Below are positions 27,880 to 40,085 of a DNA stretch of 64,000 nucleotides, piece after piece. Within the stretch, counting starts at the first letter, position 1. The number at the start of each line of letters is the position of its first letter. The translations under genes and the position numbers were made by a program. Below the pieces are notes generated by a model. That model was not told the DNA's origin. It made no database searches and saw only the letters and a list, made by a program, of their open reading frames with translations. This stretch comes from Cucumis sativus (taxonomy: Eukaryota > Streptophyta > Magnoliopsida > Cucurbitales > Cucurbitaceae), in the NCBI RefSeq assembly GCF_000004075.3, contig NC_026656.2:21648607-21712606 (forward strand), written 5' to 3'.

Positions 27880-30800
27880 TCACATGTCAACTGGTCCAAA
27901 TGGATCATCAGCAGACTGTGACTGTGAATCTCCAACAAATGAATCAAACCTGGGTCTTGCTGGCTGATCTCTTCCAAGAGGGAATTGCCAAAATGAATCA
28001 GAATTCTCGTAAAATATGTAGAAAACAACAGCCGATGCCAAGAAAAGGCTTATGAGCAGCACGTAGATCTGCCACTCTGAAAATTTAAAGCAGAATATAA
28101 ATTAGGCGTCGAAGAAAAGAATGTCGTAGACTGAGCAGGGAGAGATATAGAGAAGAAAGAGAGACCTTTCCAGTCAGCTGGCACATTTAACTTCGTAACA
28201 AGAGCGCCCCATTCAACTGAACTAGTAAGAATAACCCTATAAAAGAGAGAAAAAAAAAATATATATATATATATATGCATAAGCAAATACCCAAAAACTG
28301 AAGAACAAACATTTTAATGAAAGAATTAGTTCAGACATGTTTAGGAGTGGTTCTTGTTATGATATATATATATATACATATGTCCTTTATTGTAATTTTA
28401 CATAGTCTCTAGGGTTTAGTTTATTCTCTTTATAAATATGTAACATTGCTTTGACTCAATGAGAATAAGACATACGTTTCTGAATTCTAGATTACAGTTC
28501 TAAAATTAGTTAGAATCACTCCCAAAACGTGCTTTTAATCCTCCAATTGTTCTTTTTTTTTCTTCATTTTGGATTGGGAAATGGAATGTGTGAATAAACA
28601 ATTAAAGGAGGTTTATGGGCAAGAGTAAAGATGCCCAATTAACAGTTATTTTGGAATGTACTCATTGGGTCTGAAACAGTGTTAATAAGGAATCAACACG
28701 GATTTCCAGATAATTACTAAAAATAATCGACACAACATGCCTAGTTGGATGGAAGTGAGAAAATTTTGAACCTAATTGTTATAAACGTATGATTCATGGG
28801 GAGACAAAGAAATATATATCGATTGTCAAAATGATATTTAACGATACGAGAATTGCATATAAAATTATAAAGTTAAATATTAAATTAGTTTTAAGTAATT
28901 ATAGACTTAAAGGTAATAGTTTACCTTTCACTGGGGCAGAAATCTAGAGTTTTTATGGGTGTACCCAGATGCAGCCTCTTGCTCATATGACTGACTTCCA
29001 TTTTCTTTACTTCGGCCACACATACGTCCCCATCCTTGCTTCCTCTGGAATGAAAAACTATAAAATTCAGAAAGAACATTGTTCGATAAAGCATAATAAC
29101 ACCAAAACGCACAACAGAAACGCAAAATTAGAAACTCGGTATGCAGAAAAGTCATAACAGAAAGACTATTGAACTGTTTCAATTGATCTTGCTAATTTGT
29201 AGCCACTGCCATCATCAAACTTGAGGTATCAGGAAGTAATTTATCAATTGATCTAACATAAATTAAAGTCTTATAATTAAAGCAGATAGTTACAATCAAT
29301 TTAATAACGAGATGCACTTACAAAGCCAAATATTTTCCATCTCGACTGATGGACATTATGCAAGCAGGCTTTCTCAGCAACCTCTTATACCCAATTCTTT
29401 TCCAATTACTGATGTCCCAAACGGCTGTGACAGCCTTCTCGCCTGTTTTCAAGAACGCAACACACCATTCAATAAGATTATTGGAGCTTTGATAATATCT
29501 AGGTTTTGAAAAAACTCGTACCTTTTTGGACGGTACAAAATAAAAATGGTTTAGTCCCATCCTTGGAAAAGCGACAGAGCTCAATTTTTTCATCCTGAAC
29601 AATCCAAACAAGCATGTTACTAATTATGAGGAAATGCAATAATAAACACATAATAGCAGGTAAAAATATTTACCATACCGTATTCCGAGTCAAAGTAGTT
29701 ATAGGAACTCCATCATCAGTTTTCCAAACCCTAGCTGATCCATCACTGGAAGTAGAAGCCAAGAACTCTGAGTCTAGGCTGGAACAAAATTGAACTAATT
29801 CATTAATCTGGGTCAGGGAAGAAACGATTTTAGATCTTCTCCAACATATTCAGTTTCACCATAATCAGTCACAGATTACATATTTCATTATGTTTTAAGG
29901 CTATTTATGTAGTTATGATAACAACAGAAGAATGTCAAGTGGGCTACTATACACAATGTTTCATACAATTATCAATTATGTATGAATTTGAAGATATTGT
30001 GAACACTTTCCTAATAACAGTTCCAAAAATATCAGGACAATTCTATTTTGCAAAGAGACATCTTAATAGGAATATCTACATACACATGCATATATACTGT
30101 GAGAGGCAACGAACAAACAGACAAATATGTTGCCATATTTTGAGAAAACACCAGCGGTAGACAACTTCATGGCTTACCTAAAGTCCATATCCCTCACAGA
30201 TTTCTGAGCATTTGGTTCATCTAAAATGGGGCGCAAGCTTGGCCACTCGAAGATTCTGAGATGTCCATCCTGTAGATGTAGGCAATTTGATATCAAAATA
30301 AACCCACCCCATTTTTTGAGAAAGAAGAATGAATTCCATGAACTAGATAACAGGTTTTTCCTTACCACCCCACCAGTAGCAAGTTTAGAACCGTCAACAC
30401 TGAAAGTGAGGCAACTTTGAGGACCAACATCTTTCAGTGAAGGCAATTCTTTTATCAACAGCTTCACGTTTAATTCTTGACCACACAGCTCAAATAATCT
30501 ACAAGATGAACCAAGAGAGCACTAAATCTTCAAATCTTATCATAGTAACTGCCAGTTATAAATTTATAGTGATAATAAGAGAAAATGAACTGCCAGAGCA
30601 TCAGGCAAACAGCCACTCACTCAAACTGCAGGGAAAAAAACCTAAACTCGCTGTACTTCTTTTTCATATTCATAAAATTCTGGAAAAACTTTTCCACACC
30701 TCAACTATTCTCACATGACAACTATTTGACACAATACATTTGGTTGTCAAGATAACTCATAACATATTACCGTTATGTCCTAAATGGGTGACCAGTGACC

Positions 30801-31713
30801 ATTGATGAATTAAATGCATTCCCTCAAGCCTTTTATTATTTACATGGTAGGTATCCAAACACATTATACTACCAGATCAATTTCCATTTGTGACTGAGGC
30901 TGCGTTTGAACAAAAAAATATCACAGTTCAGTGAGCCAGCAGCAAGTAATCGTATCTCTTGTGCTAAAACGAATATAAAAACCTAATCACTAGTCATGCC
31001 AGAATCCAGATGATAACTTGGGCAGAAAGTTATGCCCTAGAAGAAGCACATGTCCCTTGAAGTAATATAACACAGATATGTTGAATTGTCATTTGAAATA
31101 AAAAAAAATTAATGTAAATCTCAATTTCATATGGGAACCCAAATTTAAGTACATGAACAGAATTGGCGTTATCTATAAGAAAAACAAAAATCACAGTTTA
31201 CCAATCAAGATACACGAAATATAGAGTCTCAAATGTTTATACCTAAAAAAACAACTTACTTGCATCCACCTCGAGTAGTAGAACAGACAATTTCATCCCC
31301 ACTTGGATGAACAGTAACACTGACAAGATCGCCGTCGCATTCTTCAAACGCGAATTCAGTCTAGCAGCAAAAAATTACGTCATGAAAGAAACAAAATCGA
31401 AAAACCGTAGCTACCCAATTTCAATTACCCTTAGTTACCCTATTATTAGTGAAACAAAAACAGGCAGAACTTCAAATTCAATAATAATAATAAATAATAA
31501 AAAAAAAAAAAGCAACAAAGACAGAGGAAAGGATCAAACCAGAGGAGACGACGAAAGAGAAGTGACTTTGGGATCAAAAGAGAAGATCTCAAGTGTAGAA
31601 GGAGATGAATCCGGTGGCCTGGACCTTCCAATGAGCGCTAAGTTGACATTCTCGGGCCTCCGAATCCACGACCCACACGAAAGCGGACCAGGATTCGACC
31701 CACCGCGGCCCAT
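27880..31713 (-). CDS. PHF1: SEC12-like WD40 membrane protein, PHF1-like
   Basis: Ten exons join in frame to 393 aa: 31713-31540, 31360-31260, 30498-30366, 30269-30178, 29778-29679, 29594-29522, 29442-29322, 29044-28925, 28236-28166 and 28076-27880. The protein begins with CGSWIRRPEN and continues as a seven-bladed WD40-type propeller (FSVDGSKLATGG, LDSEFLASTSSDGSARVWK, AVTAVWDISNWKRIGYKRLL). A single membrane segment follows (about 328-350, IYVLLISLFLASAVVFYIFY) and then a short tail, the topology of SEC12 proteins in the ER membrane. I recall PHF1 (At3g52190, about 398 aa), which helps phosphate transporters leave the ER, as the closest match. SEC12 proper, the SAR1 exchange factor, is the alternative family. 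An in-frame ATG at 31764 would add 17 aa; 31713 was chosen because it fits the family N-terminus. The exon 1 donor (GTTTGA) is weak. A P1BS-type site lies upstream. Confidence 0.87.
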
Positions 31714-31799
31714 GATAAAAAATTCACCGGAAAAGAGGAAGGTAATCGGAGGGGGAAGGGACAAAATATAAAAAGCAGTGTCGTCGGAAAGCGGAAAAG

Positions 31800-32224
31800 G
31801 GAAAAGAATGGTTAGAGATGAAAATGGAGGGAAGAGGAAGGAGTTTCAACTTCCATATGAAAAAGGTTTCTTTCAGTTTATCATCGACCGAAATTTCGTC
31901 TTTGTTTTTTTGGTTTTTCAATTTATAAAAAGTCAACGAGTCAATATTTAGCCGTTTTCCATCCTGTAGCGTCACTGATCCGACATGTCGAGACGGAGAA
32001 TTCGACATGACGTGCAAGCCTACAGAAGGATTGTAGCATACAAAATACAAAAATAAGTAATATAGTTGGTGGAATATTCCCAAAATATTCCGCGGAAAAT
32101 GCGATGAGGATCGGACGGCTGCCGTCGTTAGATCAGAACGATCTCATCTCCTATTTTCTTTTCACTTTTTAATATATATATATATACATACATACACAAC
32201 ACGCATAAAAAATATAACAAAATG

Positions 32225-32269
<45 letters not shown>

Positions 32270-34417
32270 TTTTGAACTATGAATTATCTTTCATATTTAA
32301 TCATAACAATTGATAGTCAACTATATTTTTTCAATGTCAACTCTACAAAAAAAAAAAATTCTAAAGCACATTTTTTTCAGAACTTTGAAATTAAATTTTT
32401 TATATTTTAAGATTTAATATTTGAATACTGAATACACAAGCCTCATTTGTCATACTTATTTAAAAAAACAACTCATAAAATATATATTTCTAAAAACTAA
32501 TAAACTAATGTGATTTTTGTTTTTTTTTTTCATAAAGTTGCATTCCTTGTGGTGAGATTTTCATAGCTTGGGATGAAATTAAAAAAAAAAAAAAAGATAA
32601 AAAAAGTTAAAACATTTGAGATTTTCTTTTTCCCATTTGCCAATGATTCTTAAGTAATATACAAGTTTTACATTGATTAAATATAATATCAACTTAAGAT
32701 ATACCAAACGAGTCCATTCAAAACAGGACTAAATATGAATTTATCTTGTAGAATATCAAATGTGCCAACTAATGAAATCGATAAACTGTAGTCAATTAAT
32801 TTATGTTATGTTTGAAATTCTCAAGGTTCCTTTTTCTTGGTTTTACTCACCATGCACATTTTGTTAATTTTCAGAACTTTTATTATTCTGATTAACCTAA
32901 CTTTCATATTTGACTTAGACTTTTGTATTGCAATTTGCAAATAGGTTTATATTTTGGGATTTAAGAGATGAAGCAAAGCTATACATTTTTTTTTAAAGTA
33001 GAAATATGGATGCAATGTCAATAATAAATCAAATCTACATAGCAAGAGTGCCTTCAGTCTTTTTTTTTTTAGGATAGGAGGGTTTTGGGTTAAGAGTGTA
33101 CACATATTGGTAGTACTACATTACTATTTTATTACAAATATATAAATTTTCTATTTTTAATTAGAAAATGAAAAATACATTTTTATTAACATTTTAAATT
33201 CATAAACTAAAAAACATAAAATAGTTCATTTTCTAAAAGTAATAATGAATAACTATTACATCCTAACATAGTTTATGGTTAAACTAAGCAAATAATAATA
33301 TATTTTTTTCAATGTGTTCATTCAAGGTATGTCGACTTAGAATATAAAAGTTAGTTTATTATTTTAGACTTTTTTTTATATATAATTTAGTAAGAACACA
33401 TAATATAATTACGCAATATTATTTGAGTAAAAAAACATTTAAAAAACAAGGCTTTCCAAAAACCCATTTTCTTTTAGGGTTTTTCAAAGAAAGAAAGAAG
33501 ACGTATTTATAAAGATTTTACAACATATCTTTTGAGACAGATTCAAATAAGAAACGGAAAAATCATTTTATGATATACCAAAAACAAAATCTCTCAAGAA
33601 CTTATATTCATAGTATACTTATAATAATGAAACAAATAACAAATGATTTTACCCAAGTGTTAACTAGAGTGTTCATAGAATACCATTTGGTTTTTGGATA
33701 TAAACAACTTATAATCATAGAATACCAAAATCCCATTCACTTTCTCGACCTTTCAACTCATTTTTCTGTATAAATATACAATTATTCTTTCCTTTATATA
33801 CAATGCCAACAAGGAGAACTCTGGATATTGGTGTAAGCTACACCCACTCTAATTCTAATGATTAAGTTAGAGGTTGGAAGAAGAAAAATGTGTTAGATAT
33901 TGACTAATAAACTTACCAATTGTGTTTCACCTTCTTCATATTTATAGCATTCGTCCAAATCTTTCATTGGCACAATCTAATCATCCTGCTCTCCCAAACC
34001 TTTCATTAGCACAATCTAAAAACTGTGTTTCACTTTGATTCAAGATATCTCATCTCTTTAATCGTCTGTTAACCTATGTTATTACTTCAAACTAAGGCAT
34101 GAGACAAGAGGAAGGTAAACAGAAGTTATGGGCAGGCACAATAGAAAGTTGGCTGGAGGTTAGTTCCCCCTAAGATCTATATCTAATGGACTACTAAACA
34201 AAATACAACAAACTTCTTATCCATGGATGAAAAAGAAAATAACAAAATACAAAAGGTACCATAAACAACAACAACAACAACAAAAATTTGAGTATTGCCT
34301 CAAACCACTGTATGTATAGCCTCAAACAAAATTGGAAATGATTCAATAAATTTTCTTAGAAGTCTGTCCACGTGACTACTACATAAATATTTGATATGGT
34401 GGTATAAGATTGACAAC
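31800..34417. other. upstream region of PHF1-like gene and intergenic DNA
   Basis: 31714 to about 32130 is the higher-GC 5' region of the PHF1-like gene. It carries several short palindromes, among them CGACATGTCG near 31981, GGAATATTCC at 32071 and TTCCGCGGAA near 32088. 32170-32270 holds AT/TATACA microsatellites, including an AT run at 32229-32266. 32300-34400 is AT-rich with no supported exon. Confidence 0.6.
32072..32079. promoter_or_regulatory. P1BS-type PHR1 binding site
   Basis: GAATATTC fits the P1BS consensus GNATATNC, bound by PHR1-type MYB factors during phosphate starvation. It sits inside a perfect 10-bp palindrome, about 360 bp upstream of the chosen PHF1-like start. A near copy (AAATATTC) follows 11 bp away at about 32083. 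Arabidopsis PHF1 is known to be phosphate-starvation responsive, which fits. An 8-bp site can occur by chance. Confidence 0.5.
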
Positions 34418-35336
34418 TCATTCTTCCATACGATCTTGCTCTGATTGTGATGGTACCACTTTGACTTTGAGCTTTGGAAGGGTGAGGGAAGGATCCTCCT
34501 TGAGAACAGAAGGTGCTTTGACCAAACTGATGCTTTGATCCAATTCCTTCTTTGCCTCTCTGAACTCCTTTGCTTTCTTTCCTTGGTGTCTGCAAATGTG
34601 AACGATCCTGAGTTACAACTGAAATAGTATTCGCAAAACATTTAGGCATATAACAAATGGGAATGGAAAAAAATTTCAACCTGCGTGCAATATGTCTCGA
34701 TTCCCTATCCATTCTGATTTTATCAATCTTCTTAATAGCCTTCAATGTATCTTCAGTGACATTCCTGTCATATTTATGCGGCCTATGACGCCACCTCTCA
34801 AATTCAAAAGTAGAGTCCTGGATAATACAAATGAAACAACAATTAAAAAGATGAAGACAAAATCCAATTTGCTCTACAAATAAATGAAGAAAGCTTACCT
34901 TTGTCATATCCTTTCCATGCAACCTCCTATAAGCCTTAGTCCATTTTACTTTACGAGGATTTCTCTTCATCTTGAAGTTCTTGTGGCATTTTGATCGACA
35001 AAATCTAAAAATCTGCAGAGAAAATCACATTAGGGTATAGGAACATGGGGCTCCCACCCACCATTGCTAATTTAAAAGCACAGCAAGACAAGAACAACTA
35101 TCTATTTCTATAGCCTAAAATATGCATCACAAACAAGCCAAGGTAGAACAGAACGATGTAGTTTTGTCAATCCATAAGCATTAGCAAGTAAGATCATACA
35201 AGCAATGTGCAGAACAAAGCATAGGAATCGTGGAAGTTCGCAACCTAGTCCTTACCGTTGCATCATTGCGAACAAACTGAATACCATGTCCTGGATATAT
35301 AGGGGAGGAACAGAACCAACACTTCTCTAACCTCAT
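34418..35336 (-). CDS. RLP24: ribosome biogenesis protein RLP24
   Basis: Four exons (35336-35256, 35012-34899, 34817-34681, 34589-34418) join in frame to 167 aa. The N-terminus is an L24e-type zinc ribbon with Cys6-x2-Cys9 and Cys32-x3-Cys36 ([21 protein letters not shown]). It is followed by [16 protein letters not shown], the hallmark of eL24/RLP24, and a long basic helical region ([19 protein letters not shown]). The C-terminal extension (LPKLKVKVV, ending DRMEE) separates RLP24 from the true ribosomal protein eL24. RLP24 occupies the eL24 site on nucleolar pre-60S particles and is exchanged for it in the cytoplasm. A non-coding 5' exon boundary (acceptor CTGCAG at about 35372) lies upstream, so the 5' UTR is spliced. 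Confidence 0.96.
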
Positions 35337-35534
35337 TTTTTTTCTTCAGCAAATAACAAACCCTAAATTTCCTGCAACAAAAGGCACGAATAAGATAATC
35401 AAATGAACTGCAACTCATACATTCAGAAGATCGACTGGAACAGAGAAAAATCTCTACTAATATGTATTTTGCTACTTTTTATTCATAATTTCAATCTATT
35501 TATGTTACTAATTTGTGAGGTATACATAGTTATG

Positions 35535-35627
35535 ATATTTTCATTAACACTAATTTAAAAAAGAAATCCAATGAAGAAATTATATTTTCATTAACACTAA
35601 TTTAAAGAAGAAATCCAATGAAGAAAA
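35535..35627 (+). repeat. short direct repeat, 2 copies of about 47 bp
   Basis: ATTTTCATTAACACTAATTT followed by an AAGAAATCCAATGAAGAAA stretch occurs twice back to back (about 35537 and 35584), with one A/G difference. It lies in the inferred 5' UTR intron region of RLP24. Confidence 0.85.
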
Positions 35628-35759
35628 CAAACAGTTCTTCACTTTCTTATCCGTGGTGCAGGGAATAAACCAACAATAACCTAACAAACAAATATATAAA
35701 ACATTGGGTGCAATCTCAGCAACGGCCCTAAGGACTGAACCACTGAGTTAGGCAATCAA

Positions 35760-35895
35760 AGAGGCGAGAGAGTGAAAGAAGAAGAGAACGGCAGTGACTT
35801 GGTCGGAAGGAAGAGACAGTGAAAGTTGAGGGTTCACAGTGAGTCGGGAGCCGGTATCGAGTAGGAGCCTAGAGCGCCGGTGGCGGGATGGAGAT
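35760..35895 (-). other. candidate 5' UTR exon of RLP24
   Basis: A GC-richer, pyrimidine-rich block on the minus strand in an AT-rich setting, typical of a plant leader exon. It contains no obvious start codon in a long frame. It may be the first exon of RLP24 or an alternative to the block at 36565-36755. No strong donor was identified at its left edge. Confidence 0.4.
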
Positions 35896-35899
35896 TTTT

Positions 35900-36465
35900 T
35901 CCCCAATCTCCCCCTCTTAGTTTCACTTAAACAGAGTGGAACGGATAATAAATGATAAAACTAACAAAGTAAGACCAATAAAACTAACAAAGTAAGACCA
36001 ATAAAACTTAAGGTTTTTCTCCAATCTTCACTCTCATTTTCAATTAAACGAAGTGGAATGAAACCAAGTAGATAGTAAATAATAAAACTAACGAACTGAC
36101 TCCCCCCTCTAAGTGGAATGAAAGTAGATAATAATGAACTACAAAGTTTTCATCCAATCTACCCTATCATTTTCATTGAAACAAAGTGGAATGAAACCGA
36201 GTAGATAATAAATAATAAAACTACCAAAGTAAGGCCAATGTGACTGAAGGTTGTTATCTCCAATCTCTCCTAGCACATTGGAAATAAACCAAGCAGATAA
36301 TAAATGATAAAACTAACAAAGTAAGGCCAATATGTCTGAAAGTTTTTCCCTAATCTCCCAAAACCAACTAGATAATAAATGAAAACTCTGTAAGGCAAGG
36401 TTTTTCCCAATCTCCGGAATGAAAACAAGTAGATAATAAGTGATAAAACTAACAAAGCGAAGGCA
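35900..36465. repeat. degenerate tandem array upstream of RLP24
   Basis: A composite of GTGGAATGAAACCAAGTAGA, TAATAAATAATAAAACTAAC, AAAGTAAGGCCAAT and GGTTTTTCTCCAATCT recurs about five to six times with period near 100 bp and internal deletions. There is a perfect local duplication near 35960-36000 (AACAAAGTAAGACCAATAAA). It lies between the two candidate leader exons of RLP24. Confidence 0.75.
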
Positions 36466-36564
36466 GCAATTCTAAGAGCTTATACTCGATAGGTTGTACC
36501 ATCCATAAAATAGATATTGTTCAAGTATGGTTCTAAATGTTGGAGGAAAGAAATATGTACTCAC

Positions 36565-36755
36565 TCAAGCAATGCAGCCCTCGACAACGGAATATCGGCG
36601 CGGCCGCACAGCAACGCAACGGTGAGGAAGATCCGAGCGGGAGCGACGGAGACTTTGAGAAGAAGAGACGATCGGAGATGAACGCTGGAGACGGAGAAGG
36701 AGAGAGCCGGCAACGGCGTCAGATGAGAAGCAGCTTGAACTTCACCTCTTGAATA
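36565..36755 (-). other. GC-rich CT-rich block, candidate leader exon
   Basis: On the minus strand this 190-bp block is CT-rich and has no ATG. It ends in GCTTGA followed by a GTGAGTAC donor (exon edge about 36565). It looks like a spliced 5' UTR exon, most simply of RLP24, whose coding start is 1.2 kb downstream. The plus-strand frame over the same bases encodes a low-complexity R/E/Q/S peptide and is judged spurious. Confidence 0.4.
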
Positions 36756-38100
36756 TTGTGACCTAACTTTCTATTTAGTATTTACTAAATTAATAATAAA
36801 AATATTATTATTTTGGTTGGGCTAAATCCATACTCAATCCAACCTAAATTTTAAACTAAACCAATCCAAATTTTAAACTAAACGAAAGCCGTTTTAAACC
36901 GGAGATAATCAACAAAATTTAGTATAACAAAAATTCTGGCAAAATCAGCATTATATAACTTTTTAGATTTTTTGTATGCGTATAATATAATATACGTTTT
37001 TCAGGCAAATAATGAGGTCAAATATGACAAATAAGGTTAAATATCACACAGATACTAGCTTTATTTACAAACGAATGTGATATTTTCAGAGATTTTTCGA
37101 CATCTCCTAAATATATGTCTCTAATTTATAACAAAATTTCAATTTTTAGGGTTTAAATCAAATTAATTAATATTTAATTAATTAATTCATAAAATTAATG
37201 TTTAATAAATATTTCTCCAAAAAATTTGTTAAAAGATTTTCAACGGAAATCTAATCCCCAAATTAACTAATTCACAATTTTCATATGATTTATATTTCAA
37301 ATTATTTTTAAAAAATATTAAATAATACGTAGTTATTTTAATTTATATTTTAAATTACACATTTATTTTGATTGGTTTTTATTAAAAAAAATAATTTATT
37401 GGGCCTCTTATATAGAATGTTTACCTTCCTTTCCAATATCTGATCAAAACACATTGGAACGAGCATGCAAAATCCACAATTGATGTAGTAATTCAAAAGG
37501 TACTATTATATTAGCTTCACTTCCTTCAAACGGTTTTGATAAGAAAAAAAATGCTACCGATGACGTATTTTCTTCTTCTTTCCATCCTTTTCGATCTTTG
37601 AATTCACTGAGTTGGTTGGAGTCAAAGTTTAGGTGGAGTTAGGATATGTCTTTTGGCTTATAGGATCTGTATGAGTTGTGCTAGTTTGGTTAGCTTGTGT
37701 GAAATATGATTAACTTGACTTGTTGTTGTTTATTCTCTCTTGTTTTGTGCTTTTTCCCTCTTTTTTTTATTCTCTCTTGTTTTGTGCTTTTCCCTCTTTT
37801 TTTTATATACATTTTTAAAATTTACTTGTCTTGGGTGTTTTAAAATTTACTCTACGTAGATTTGGGTGGGCAAAATAAGACACCCCTTCTGCGAAGCTCT
37901 AAAGCAAGCTTCAAACTTTTTAGAGGGAAACGGTGGAAGAATTTGATGGAGTGTTTTCGTGCTTTTCGATGGAGGGTTTAATTGACCATGGAGTTTTGAT
38001 CCTTTTGTGTGGAGGGTTTTCATGCTTTTTGATGGAGGGTTTAATTGGCTAGTGGAGTTTTTCTTTTTTTAAAAAAAAATACTTAGAGTTTATTCCATTG

Positions 38101-38472
38101 TTTTTGGAGCTTACGATTCGCGTTTCGTTTTTGGAGCTTACTATTCGCGTTTCGTTTTTTGGAGCTTACTATTCCCGTTTCGTTTTTGGAGCTTACGATT
38201 CGCGTTTCGTTTTTGGAGCTTACGATTCGCGTTTCGTTTTTTGAGCTTACGATTCGCGTTTCGTTTTTTGAGCTTACGATTCGCGTTTCGTTTTTTGAGC
38301 TTACGATTCGCGTTTCGTTTTTGGAGCTTACGATCGTTTTTGGAGCTTAGGATTCGCGTTTCGTTTTTGGAGCTTAGGATTTGCATTTCGTTTTTGGAGC
38401 TTAGGATTTGCATTTCGTTTTTGGAGCTTAGGATTCGCATTTCGTTTTTGGAGCTTAGGATTCGCATTTCGT
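38101..38472 (+). repeat. 27-bp minisatellite, about 14 copies
   Basis: The unit is GGAGCTTACGATTCGCG plus TTTCGTTTTT, repeated with a 27-bp step (GAGC at 38107, 38134, 38162, 38189, 38216, 38243 and onward). Variants are ordered along the array: TTACGATTCGCG first, then a TTTTTTGAGC subtype, then TTAGGATTTGCA and TTAGGATTCGCA. One copy near 38330 is shortened. Because 27 is divisible by three, frames on both strands stay open across the array and encode nonapeptide repeats, but no gene context supports translation. Confidence 0.95.
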
Positions 38473-38696
38473 TACATCATAGACAACTGAGTGCAACCCA
38501 CAAGTTAGAATCAACACGAAACACACAAATTTTGGCAATTAATTCCTTATGCCAATTTTGTGTAAATGAAACCCAATAGTCGAAATTTTGATGTCTTCGT
38601 CTATGTTGGTCACACTTTTCTCGTCTCTCTCACTTGGTTTGTCTCTTGCGTCGACTGTCCCCTCTCTCATCTCCTTCCTTTCTTTTCTCAAATAAA

Positions 38697-40085
38697 ACTT
38701 AAATTCACATTGTTATTAAAAATATATATTATGTATTATTTAATATTTTAAAATATAAAAAAGCTGAAAATCTTGTATTTATTTGACATTATTTTATGGT
38801 AGAATCTAAAATTTAAATTCAAATTGTTATTGAAAATATATATTATTTATTATTTAATAAATTGTTTAAAATATAACTAAGCTTAAAACTTTTGTATATA
38901 GGGAAGTTGTTGTCATATTGTATAGTAAAAATAAGTCAAGTTAATCTTTACCAAATTTAAATGATGTTTGCAATTATCTTGTCTCATTTGTTGAGCTATT
39001 CAAATATAGTGTATGTAGAAATGATATTATATATTAATGACCAAATTTTTAGTTGTATCCCAAATATGTTGCTTATAACATCATTCATACTCAACATATA
39101 CTATGTTTGGAAAATATTAATTCTATTGGTTATTATAAAGTTTAGTTAGTTAAATGTGATTTAACGGCGTTTAGAAAATTAACAAATTCATTTTAATGTT
39201 AAGTTTTTTCGATTTGAAAAGTATATGATTATATGAACAAATAAATATTAATATTTGAATATGTGATCATATTATAGAAAACAAATAGTTTATCACATTA
39301 TTTACAACATAAATTACAATGTAAGTGGGAGATTATCAAAAACGAATTAAAACAAATAAAATATTTTTCTACCTTAAACTGAATGGTTGTGAAAAAAAAA
39401 AAAAAAACTAAATTTCAACTTTCAAATTCCAACCTTTCTTTGAAGTTTGTTATAAAAATTTAATTAATTTTTTCAAAATAAATTAATGTTCACAATTAAA
39501 CGGAACAATCAATACACCATAATTAATATATCGAGGAGAATACTTATTGAACAATCAATATATCGAGGAGAATACAATCTAACAAATGAAACGTATACAT
39601 TAATATAACGTACCATGTATATACATTTAAATATATGATTTATATTTATTTTTTTACGAGAGGACTTGCACTTTCCATAATCAAAATGAAAAAAAGTCAA
39701 CCAATTTCGTTACTCTTGTCGCCCCTACTAAGTTTACAATTAGCTCAAAATATAATTTTTTGAAATAAAATTTATAAAAAAATATAATTTTTTGAAATAA
39801 AATTTATAAAAAAACAAGTGGATAATCGTAATTAATTAGCATTAATTTAGGAAATAATATATAATTTAAATTCAAATTGTTATAAAAAATATATATTATA
39901 TATTATTTAATAAATTTGTTATAAACAGTTTGGAATATAAAGAATGCGAAAATGGTGAATTTATCATAACCATTATTCTAGGAATATGATGATAAGTTTG
40001 AATTCAAAATTTTATTAAACATATATATTATGAATTATCTAAATAAATTGTTGGTTGATTGTTTGAAATATAAAAAAACATGATA
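38697..40085. repeat. dispersed 115-bp AT-rich repeat, 4 copies in two pairs
   Basis: Copies start at about 38697, 38810, 39865 and 39985. They share the core AAATTCAAATTGTTATT, AAAATATATATTATNTATTA, TTTAATAAATTGTT and GAAATATAAAAAA. Within each pair the spacing is about 113-120 bp, as in a tandem array, but the two pairs are separated by about 1 kb of unrelated sequence. Confidence 0.7.

Noticed and set aside
36537..36752. Plus-strand 71-aa frame rich in Arg, Glu, Gln and Ser
   Set aside because: Low complexity and no homologue recognised; the minus strand looks like a CT-rich leader exon with a good donor.
38141..38467. A 108-aa repetitive protein on the minus strand, and matching plus-strand frames
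   Set aside because: The frames are open only because the 27-bp unit is a multiple of three; there is no splice context, family match or conserved start.
38101..38472. CRISPR-like array
   Set aside because: Units are head-to-tail with no unique spacers, and the window is plant nuclear DNA. It is a minisatellite.
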